33,081 nucleotides of DNA from Syntrophobacterales bacterium (GTDB lineage: Bacteria; Desulfobacterota; Desulfobaccia; Desulfobaccales; 0-14-0-80-60-11). A model generated the notes under the pieces. That model did no database searches and was not told where the DNA came from. It saw only the letters and a list, made by a program, of their open reading frames with translations. Shown here in pieces: positions 1-6,529 of this stretch (the stretch's first letter is position 1; each line of letters begins with the position of its first letter). The position numbers and the translations under genes were made by a program. The stretch covers positions 1-33,081 of the forward strand of contig JALNYP010000043.1 of NCBI GenBank assembly GCA_023229795.1, given 5' to 3'.

Positions 1-78
1 GTTCCACAAGACCTTGGATACACCATTTTTCACAAAATAACTAGCCCTTATGCATTTTTTCCATTAATTTCAAAATAA
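1..78 (+). CDS. possible 3' end of an upstream gene (partial)
   Basis: Frame 1 is open from the window edge to a TAA at 76-78, giving 25 residues ending ...FFPLISK. The stop lies immediately before the TTG start proposed for the next gene, which is the spacing of a co-transcribed pair. The piece is too short to assign to a family, and an open stretch of this length can occur by chance. It is listed because the next gene has no good ribosome-binding site of its own and may depend on translation from this frame. Confidence 0.25.
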   Translation, partial: VPQDLGYTIFHKITSPYAFFPLISK

Positions 79-79
79 T

Positions 80-2542
80 TTGTCCCCTCTCAGAAGGGGA
101 ACTGAACGGTTACATTTAAGCGAATTAAACAAACTATATGACCAAGTTGAAGCTCTGGCGACCGGAAGCGATCGAGCTTACGACCTTGAGTTGCTGACGA
201 ACCTTTGGCAATTACTGAACGCATCTTCGTTCAGAGGAAATATAGACCCAATAGAGTATAAACTCACCGATAGGACAGCAACTCTAAAAGCTAAGCTTGA
301 TCGACTTGCCAAAGACGACAGCCGCCCAAACAATGCCTTATTGGCGCGCACCAATAAGGTCCTTATGAGACTACACGAAGCAGTACAACGCCCAGAGCAT
401 TTAGGCATAGTGCTTTCTGAAGTACGGAAAATTTTAGAACTCGGTAGCAGGCTTGTTAACTACCCCATAGATACACTGACCACAATAATTAAGGAACTTG
501 GTGAAGTAATTACAAAATCTGATAAATTTGATGAACTCTTTGAGTTCGCAGTGAGTTTGGCGGAGCATAGAACCGGCGAGGGAACGGCGGGCAACATGCT
601 TTTGAAGCGCGGACATCAGAATTTAGCCGCGGGGCTGTGGTATGAAGCCATTCGCTTATTCGGCAGAGCGCAGAAGAAGCTCGCAAAACATGAGTATCAG
701 GGCGAATTAATTGAAGCTCTGGCCCGCTGTAGCTTAGCATATGAAAGAGCGGGGCTGCTCTGGGCGGCGCGAGCCAATATTCTCGCTGCAGCCAATCAGA
801 CGCTGCATGAATTTTGGCAACACGGCGAAATTTTACCTCAAGCACTATTTTGTCTGCAGAGACTCGTATGGATAGAACTACAGTTAGGCCGGGTCACCTG
901 CGCACTTGCCTGGATCGAACTGAGCGATGTGATCGCATATCAACTAATGCTTGCAAATGGAAAGAAAAAGCGCTTTACAGACCAACGGGAGAGGCAGGAC
1001 CAAATTTTGGGTTTGCTATTCTTGAAGGCAGATTGCTTCGATTTGAAATGGTTGGAAAACTTTCCTGCTATACTTGAATCTAAAGCCCTTAATTATGCTA
1101 GGGCTGCTCTCCTATACGCCCTTGGACATGAAGATCAGCTTCGGAGAGAACATTTTATTCCTGAGCAAGAGAATAGCCATGCAGTTCAGGATTTCTTCGC
1201 CGGTTGGCTGAATCAGCCAGCGAAAGACGACCTTCCAGATAAACCTGAATTCCTTAGAAATAGAAATGTCATGCTCAGGTCCTTTGTACTGGGCTGTGAA
1301 ATTAAAATAGTGGTTGAAAACACTTTAAACTCTACCTATCTATCTGAGGCAATCTTGGCGGCTCTGGAGAGTTTGCTTTCGACGAGTCTAGATGCTCATC
1401 TCTTGCCATATCGGGAAGAACTCGAAATCCGGGTCAAGCCATCCGAGTTCGTCGGAGCGGTACCACGATATAACATTGATAAAGTAGACGGGGTCACGCG
1501 AATCGAGATTTTGCATCCCCCCATGATATTTTCTTGTTCCATACCTGAACAACAAGCTTTCTTTAACTGGCTGCTTGAGGTTGTCCTGGTAATAGTTTCG
1601 GAGATTGCACTATCTGAAGACTTTAAAACGTACTTTGATAAGTTATCAAAAGATGAAGATGCTTTCGATAGGGCGTTAAATTTTGCGTTACCCTCGGTTT
1701 TCATTGAAAACATGCTTGGTAATAGACCGAAGTTCAATATCCACGATTGGTTTTCAGACGTAGAAAGCAGTAAATTCCTTCTGGAAAGAGACCTCCCTTG
1801 GACTCATGCGCTTCCTATAGCATGTGGAATAGATAAAAAGCCCCCAATTACTTTTGAGCCTGGTATAGGAGATCCACCGGAGGCGTTATTCGGGGTCGAT
1901 AACCTGAAGCATCGGGACCGCAGAGTCTTGTCGGTCATTAATATTCCTCTCTGGAACGAGGCAAAATGGAAGGCAACAGCGTATGTCTGTCACCCAGCTC
2001 CGCAAGCACCCCCAATGCTCATTCTCGGATTTCAGGAACCAGAAGCTGCAAAGTTGATCTTCAAATCTTGGCGCGATCGATTTGGGCCAGTCGATGCATC
2101 GGAAGAGTTAAGCATCTCTATTGTTAAAGGAATCGACAAGGCAGCACCAGCGAGCTATAAGGTTGTGATTGGATCTACCCCTAAGTCATCAATAGGAGCA
2201 GTTGGTTCAACTTTTATCACAGTAACAAGATTCAATCGTATGGACCCACCTGATTCAAGGAATTTGGATTTATTCCTCAGGGAATATGAGCAGAAGAAAA
2301 GATACATATTGGCACCAGGTCACTTTGAACACCCATACACTAAGCCAGAAATTTTTATAGATCTCGGCATTGGAAAGCACGAGATACACGTTAAACAAGC
2401 TTGGGAAATCTGCCAGAATGACCTTGAAATATGTGCTCTTAGCGAAGATGACGATCCCATTATCCCAGAAGGCATTGAGGACCCACCGGTGCTGAGAGCA
2501 CTTGAAAGCATATCGAAAAGGCGGAAACGTCAGTCATTTTAG
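80..2542 (+). CDS. unrecognised 820-residue protein with TPR-like helical region
   Basis: This is a long intact frame that I do not recognise. A TTG at 80 is the first usable start after an in-frame stop at 65-67. No convincing Shine-Dalgarno precedes it, so the true start is uncertain and could be downstream. No signal peptide or membrane segment is visible. Residues about 170-330 are helical and TPR-like (repeated A/L/Y/W spacing, for example GLWYEAIRLFGRAQKKL and ALARCSLAYERAGLL). The later part is mixed alpha/beta and acidic near the end. No nuclease, ATPase or protease motif was found. Base composition is visibly more AT-rich than the genes from 2.8 kb on, which suggests horizontal acquisition. 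It faces away from the lpx operon and sits where such clusters often continue with lpxB-type genes. A partner could lie before position 1. Confidence 0.75.
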   Translation: MSPLRRGTERLHLSELNKLYDQVEALATGSDRAYDLELLTNLWQLLNASSFRGNIDPIEYKLTDRTATLKAKLDRLAKDDSRPNNALLARTNKVLMRLHEAVQRPEHLGIVLSEVRKILELGSRLVNYPIDTLTTIIKELGEVITKSDKFDELFEFAVSLAEHRTGEGTAGNMLLKRGHQNLAAGLWYEAIRLFGRAQKKLAKHEYQGELIEALARCSLAYERAGLLWAARANILAAANQTLHEFWQHGEILPQALFCLQRLVWIELQLGRVTCALAWIELSDVIAYQLMLANGKKKRFTDQRERQDQILGLLFLKADCFDLKWLENFPAILESKALNYARAALLYALGHEDQLRREHFIPEQENSHAVQDFFAGWLNQPAKDDLPDKPEFLRNRNVMLRSFVLGCEIKIVVENTLNSTYLSEAILAALESLLSTSLDAHLLPYREELEIRVKPSEFVGAVPRYNIDKVDGVTRIEILHPPMIFSCSIPEQQAFFNWLLEVVLVIVSEIALSEDFKTYFDKLSKDEDAFDRALNFALPSVFIENMLGNRPKFNIHDWFSDVESSKFLLERDLPWTHALPIACGIDKKPPITFEPGIGDPPEALFGVDNLKHRDRRVLSVINIPLWNEAKWKATAYVCHPAPQAPPMLILGFQEPEAAKLIFKSWRDRFGPVDASEELSISIVKGIDKAAPASYKVVIGSTPKSSIGAVGSTFITVTRFNRMDPPDSRNLDLFLREYEQKKRYILAPGHFEHPYTKPEIFIDLGIGKHEIHVKQAWEICQNDLEICALSEDDDPIIPEGIEDPPVLRALESISKRRKRQSF

Positions 2543-2743
2543 GTTAGCAATAATTTGGAGTACCAGGAGTGGCGATCGAGTCATAAATGCGAGGTACTGC
2601 TATATATGGGTGATTTAACTCAAAATAATCGATATTCGATATGGTTATGTTATTTGTGCCCCAAAACCTGGCGGCATTTTAGGTTTTTCAACCCGTCAAG
2701 TATAATTTGGGAATAAGGAAATAGATTGCCCCCCTTCTTTAGC

Positions 2744-2782
2744 CGCAGACTTCAGTCTGCGCCGGCATAGGCTGAAAAGCCT
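2744..2782. repeat. REP-like pair of hairpins
   Basis: Two adjacent inverted repeats. The first is CGCAGACT-TC-AGTCTGCG (2744-2761), with perfect 8-base arms. The second is AGGCT-GAAA-AGCCT (2769-2782), with 5-base arms and a GAAA loop. The pair resembles REP elements mobilised by RAYT/TnpA-REP transposases, whose typical form is GCAGGCTTCAGCCTGC. No transposase is present in the window. It lies between the tail ends of the 820-residue gene and lpxI. No T-run follows on either strand, so it is not a classic terminator. The rest of the 2543-2828 gap shows nothing I can name. Confidence 0.6.
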
Positions 2783-2828
2783 GGGCCACCGACGATCTCG
2801 ATAGTCACAGGGCCTCTTTCCAGCTTTA

Positions 2829-3650
2829 TTAATTCCCTGATTCAGCCTCAAGCCCCCAGACCGCGATGCCGGCTTGGGCCGCGGCGGCCAGCATTTCGGG
2901 GCGGTCGAAGATCAGGGTCTTGCCGGCTTCGATGGCCAGGACCGCTGCTTTGACTTCGGCCATGGTGGCGATGGTGTCGAGGCCCACCGCGGGGACGTCG
3001 AAGCGCAGGTCCTGGTTGGGCTTGCTGACTTTGACCACTACCACGCCGGGTCCGGCCAGGGCGCCGGCCCGGCGGATGGCGGCGTCCGTGCCCTCGATGG
3101 CTTCGAGGGCCACCACCACCTGGCGGCGCACCACGGCGCATTGGCCGACGTCCAGGCGCCCCAACTCTTTGGCGATCCGGGCGCCGAAGTCGATGTCCCG
3201 GAGCTCTTCCGGGGTGGGGGCGCGGCGGCTGAGGGGGCCGGGGCCGGCCAGAAGCTCATCCATGAAGAGGGTGGAGGGGGCGATGGTGATGCCTTCCTGC
3301 TCGAGGTCGGCGGCCACGGCGCGCAGGAGGCGGTCGTCCCGGCCGGCGCCGGCCCGGCGGATGACGCCCAAGGCCCGCCAGTCGGGGCGGAAATCCCGGA
3401 AGAGACGGCCCCGGCTGATGCCGCCGGCCATGACCGCCCGGCTGACCCCGGCGGCCTTGAAGATGCGGATCATCTTGCCCAACTGGCCGACGTAAATCCA
3501 GTGGAGTTCGGCCACCAGGCCGGCCAGGGCGGGTTCGGTTTCATGCCGGTGGGCCACCGCGATGACCTGGACGCCGTGCTGCCGGGCGGCCTGGGCAAAG
3601 AGGAGCGGGAACTTGCCCTTACCCGCGATTAAGCCGATGTTCTTTGACAT
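2829..3650 (-). CDS. lpxI: UDP-2,3-diacylglucosamine pyrophosphatase LpxI
   Basis: LpxI hydrolyses UDP-2,3-diacylglucosamine to lipid X and UMP in lipid A synthesis; it replaces LpxH in many alpha- and deltaproteobacteria. The 273-residue protein has the family length. It begins with the typical KNIGLIAGKGKFP strand-loop and carries VMAGGISRGRLFRDFRPD and the later VVKVSKPNQDLRFDVPAVGLDT. The ATG start fits the conserved N-terminus, with a GGCGG just upstream as a weak ribosome-binding site. It overlaps the end of lpxA by 32 bases and is the last gene of the minus-strand operon in this window. LpxB, which usually acts next, is not next to it here. Confident from sequence motifs and context. 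Confidence 0.93.
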   Translation of the reverse strand: MSKNIGLIAGKGKFPLLFAQAARQHGVQVIAVAHRHETEPALAGLVAELHWIYVGQLGKMIRIFKAAGVSRAVMAGGISRGRLFRDFRPDWRALGVIRRAGAGRDDRLLRAVAADLEQEGITIAPSTLFMDELLAGPGPLSRRAPTPEELRDIDFGARIAKELGRLDVGQCAVVRRQVVVALEAIEGTDAAIRRAGALAGPGVVVVKVSKPNQDLRFDVPAVGLDTIATMAEVKAAVLAIEAGKTLIFDRPEMLAAAAQAGIAVWGLEAESGN

Positions 3651-4428
3651 CCGCCGGGAGCAGGCCCCGCTCGGAAGTTTCGAGGAACTTGAGCAGGTGC
3701 TGAACTTCGGGAGTCTGGGGGACTTCTGCTTTGACCCTGTCGATGGCCTCTTTCTGGTTCAGATCCGAGAGAAACACGAGTTCATAGGCCTTTTTCAGGG
3801 GTTGGAGGGAACTGTCGGTAAAACCGTGGCGCTTGAGGCCCACCAGATTGAGGCCGACCAGTTTGGCGCGGTTGCCCACAGCCATGGCGTAAGGAGGGAC
3901 ATCCCGATGCACCGCGGAACAGCCGCCCACAAAAGCGTGCGCGCCGATATGACAGTACTGATGCACCGCGGAGAGGCCGCCCAGGATGGCGTAGTCCTCT
4001 ACGGTGATATGGCCGGCCAGGGTGGCGGCGTTGGACATGACCACGCCGTTGCCCACCTGGCAGTCGTGGGCCACGTGGGTATAGGCCATGAACAGGTTGC
4101 CGTGGCCGACGCGGGTGACGCCGCCGCCGCCGGCGGTGCCGCGGTGCAGGGTGGCGAATTCCCGGATGATGTTGCCGTCGCCGATGATCAGGCGGGTTTC
4201 CTCCCCGTGGAATTTCAGGTCCTGGGGAATTTCGCCGACGACCGCAAACTGGAAGATCTCGCACTTGTGGCCGATGGTGGTCAGGTCCTTAATCACCACG
4301 TGGGAGTGGATGCGGGTGTCGTGGCCGATGACCACCCGGCCCTCAATGATGCTGTAGGGGCCGATGGTGACGCCGTCACCCAGCTCGACGCTCTTATCCA
4401 CCAGGGCGGTGGGGTGGATGCGGGCCAT
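3619..4428 (-). CDS. lpxA: UDP-N-acetylglucosamine acyltransferase LpxA
   Basis: LpxA transfers a 3-hydroxyacyl chain from acyl carrier protein to UDP-GlcNAc, the first step of lipid A synthesis, in the cytoplasm. The 269 residues begin IHPTALVDKSVELGDGVTIGPYSII and run through left-handed beta-helix hexapeptide repeats. They include the catalytic-His region YTHVAHDCQVG and the GGCSAVHRDVPPYAMAVGN segment, followed by the helical C-terminal domain (LKRHGF...). Start ATG at 4428 lies two bases after the fabZ stop, with AGAGGA inside the end of fabZ as its ribosome-binding site, so the pair is likely translationally coupled. The 3' end overlaps lpxI. Acyl-chain length preference cannot be read with confidence. 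Confidence 0.96.
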   Translation of the reverse strand: MARIHPTALVDKSVELGDGVTIGPYSIIEGRVVIGHDTRIHSHVVIKDLTTIGHKCEIFQFAVVGEIPQDLKFHGEETRLIIGDGNIIREFATLHRGTAGGGGVTRVGHGNLFMAYTHVAHDCQVGNGVVMSNAATLAGHITVEDYAILGGLSAVHQYCHIGAHAFVGGCSAVHRDVPPYAMAVGNRAKLVGLNLVGLKRHGFTDSSLQPLKKAYELVFLSDLNQKEAIDRVKAEVPQTPEVQHLLKFLETSERGLLPADVKEHRLNRG

Positions 4429-4430
4429 CC

Positions 4431-4886
4431 TTATTCCTCTCCTTGACCCATGGCGGCCATGAGTTCGGCTTCGGCCACCAGGGTCTGGTTGACAAAGGCC
4501 TGGGCCTTCATTTTCCAGAATTTCTTACCACCGCGCATGGACTCAACTTCGATTTGCAATTGATCGCCCGGGACCACCGGCTGGCGGAAGCGCACCTTGT
4601 CAAGGCCCAAGAGGTAGACCAAAGGGTTGTCCAGCTTTTCCGGCAGGGACAGGAGGGCCAGGATGCCGCCCACCTGGGCCATGGCTTCGACGATGAGGAC
4701 GCCGGGCATGATGGGACGGCCGGGGAAATGCCCCTGGAAAAAGGGTTCATTAATGGAGACATTCTTGATTCCCACCACCCGCTTGCCCTTTTCCAGGCTC
4801 AGGATGCGGTCCACCAGGAGAAAGGGGTAACGGTGGGGGAGGACACGGTGAATTTCTTCCAGACACAGGGTCTGCGGTGCGGTCAT
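4431..4886 (-). CDS. fabZ: 3-hydroxyacyl-[ACP] dehydratase FabZ
   Basis: FabZ dehydrates 3-hydroxyacyl-ACP in fatty-acid elongation, competing with LpxA/LpxD for the same substrate, which explains its place among the lpx genes. The 151 residues show EIHRVLPHRYPFLLVDRI at the start and the hot-dog catalytic segment GHFPGRPIMPGVLIVEAMAQ with the conserved His and Glu. The frame stays open to 5000, but the extra N-terminal residues are not FabZ-like. ATG 4886 gives the family N-terminus and an ATGA overlap with the lpxD stop, so I chose 4886. Confidence 0.95.
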   Translation of the reverse strand: MTAPQTLCLEEIHRVLPHRYPFLLVDRILSLEKGKRVVGIKNVSINEPFFQGHFPGRPIMPGVLIVEAMAQVGGILALLSLPEKLDNPLVYLLGLDKVRFRQPVVPGDQLQIEVESMRGGKKFWKMKAQAFVNQTLVAEAELMAAMGQGEE

Positions 4887-5926
4887 GTTTCCGGCTCCTG
4901 CGGCAGTCTGGCGGCGAGTTCGCTGACCTGCTTCTCCAACTGTTTCAGCCGTTGATAGATGTCGGGGAGTTTGGGGAGGTGGCCCATGGAGAGCAGCCAT
5001 TCCCGGTGAGGCCGGGCGGGGGAACCCGAAACCGTCTGGCCGGCGGCAACGGAGTGGTTGACGCCGGACTGGGCCCCCACCTGGACCCCGTCTCCCAGTT
5101 CGATATGGCCGACCAGCCCCACCTGTCCCGCCAGGGTCACGCCCTTGCCCAGTTTGGTGGACCCGGAGACTCCCACCTGGGCCACCAGAAAGGAATGTTC
5201 CCCGACTTCGACGTTATGGGCCAGGTGCACCAGGTTGTCGATCTTGACGCCCCGGCCTACCCGGGTAGCCCCCAGGGCCCCGCGGTCGATGGCGCAATTG
5301 GCGCCGATTTCCACGTCATCACCGATGATGACGATCCCCAGTTGGGGGATCTTGACGTGGCCTGCGGCCCCCGGGACAAAGCCGAAGCCATCGGAGCCGA
5401 TCACCGTGCCGCTGTGGATGATACAGCGGGCGCCCACCGTGCAGCGCTCCAGGATGGTGACCTGGGGATAGAGCAGGGTGTCGGCCCCGATCTTGACCTC
5501 GTCGCCAAGGACGCAACCGGGCATGACGGTCACCCGGTCACCCAACTGCGCCCGAGCGCCGATGAAGACCAGGGGCGCGATGGAAACCTCCCGGCCCAGG
5601 GACACATCCCGGCCCAGGCAGGCCTGATCGCTAATGCCGGGCCAGCGCTGAAGCGGCGGGGCAAAGAGTGTTGCCACCCTGGCGTAAGCCAGATAAGGGT
5701 GGTCCACGATGATCAGGGGCCGGGGGAGGCCGGCAAATTCCCGGGAGACGATAAAGGCCGCAGCGCGGCTCCGATCCGCCAGCCGGGCGAACCGCTTCTG
5801 GGTGATAAAGGTGATCTCCGCTGGCGTGGCTTGATCGATGGGGGCGATGCCCTCGATGATCAGTTCGGCCGGTCCTTGGAGCTCACCTTGAAGGAGGGCC
5901 GCCAGTTCGCCCAGGGTGTGCGGCAT
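4883..5926 (-). CDS. lpxD: UDP-3-O-acylglucosamine N-acyltransferase LpxD
   Basis: LpxD adds the second 3-hydroxyacyl chain, to the 2-amino group, in lipid A synthesis. The 347-residue protein has the N-terminal uridine-binding domain (MPHTLGELAALLQ... EGIAPIDQATPAEITFI). A hexapeptide beta-helix follows, with NCAIDRGAL and the catalytic-His motif KIDNLVHLAHNVEVG, and then a C-terminal coiled helix (YQRLKQLEKQVSELAARL). The open frame extends to 6004, but those extra residues lie inside skp. ATG 5926, seven bases after the skp stop, gives the expected N-terminus although the Shine-Dalgarno is weak. It overlaps fabZ by four bases. Confidence 0.94.
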   Translation of the reverse strand: MPHTLGELAALLQGELQGPAELIIEGIAPIDQATPAEITFITQKRFARLADRSRAAAFIVSREFAGLPRPLIIVDHPYLAYARVATLFAPPLQRWPGISDQACLGRDVSLGREVSIAPLVFIGARAQLGDRVTVMPGCVLGDEVKIGADTLLYPQVTILERCTVGARCIIHSGTVIGSDGFGFVPGAAGHVKIPQLGIVIIGDDVEIGANCAIDRGALGATRVGRGVKIDNLVHLAHNVEVGEHSFLVAQVGVSGSTKLGKGVTLAGQVGLVGHIELGDGVQVGAQSGVNHSVAAGQTVSGSPARPHREWLLSMGHLPKLPDIYQRLKQLEKQVSELAARLPQEPET

Positions 5927-5933
5927 GAAGCTT

Positions 5934-6446
5934 TTACCGGCCGAAGGCGTTGCGCACCTTTTCGGTGATATCCAGTTTGGGATCCATGTAGAGGAGCCCG
6001 GCATTGCGCTTATCCAGGACCATATCCAGCTTTTGCTCCGTGGCCACGCTTTTCACGGCACTTTCCAGCTTATGGAATAGCGGGGCCAACTGTTGTTCCT
6101 GGAATTGCTGCAACTGTTTCTGGGCGTCACCACTCTGACGTTCGAATTCCTGCATCTTCTTTTCCAGTTCTTCGGCTTTGCGCTTGCGCGCGTCTTCTTT
6201 CATGACCGAAGCCTGTTTCTGGAATTCTTCCACCTGTTTTTGCAGGTCCTGGCGTTTGGTGGCAAACGGCCGGCCCAGTTCCTCGGATTTACGCTTGATG
6301 CTGTCCTGGACCCGTTTGCCCTCGGCGGATTTGGAGACCACATCCATGCCGTCCACGATGCCGACCTTGAAATCGGCGTGCGCCGCATACAGCGGCGTCA
6401 ACACCAAAGCCGCGGCTAACAAAACACCCATGCCTAGTTTCGACAT
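5934..6446 (-). CDS. skp: periplasmic chaperone Skp/OmpH
   Basis: A 170-residue OmpH-family chaperone that carries unfolded outer-membrane proteins through the periplasm to BamA. A Sec signal peptide is visible (MSKLGMGVLLAAALVLTPLYAAHA, cleavage probably before DFKVG). A short beta strand (VGIVDGMDVV) follows, then a long charged coiled coil (about residues 45-135, rich in Lys, Glu and Gln), which is the tentacle architecture of Skp. The C-terminal strand LDMVLDKRNAGLLYMDPKLDITEKV is typical. A strong AGGAGG lies just before the ATG. It sits directly after bamA, as in many proteobacteria. Confidence 0.93.
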   Translation of the reverse strand: MSKLGMGVLLAAALVLTPLYAAHADFKVGIVDGMDVVSKSAEGKRVQDSIKRKSEELGRPFATKRQDLQKQVEEFQKQASVMKEDARKRKAEELEKKMQEFERQSGDAQKQLQQFQEQQLAPLFHKLESAVKSVATEQKLDMVLDKRNAGLLYMDPKLDITEKVRNAFGR

Positions 6447-6529
6447 GCAATCCTCCTGAAATTATCGAGATCATCTTGATTTCGCGGCGGCGGAGCCGGC
6501 CGGAAAAGTGTTTCCCTAGGTCGCCAGGT

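Noticed and set aside
2874..3632. Long plus-strand open frame opposite lpxI
   Set aside because: It is a high-GC shadow of lpxI: low-complexity Gly/Asp/Ala-rich product, no ribosome-binding site, and the minus strand encodes a clear LpxI.
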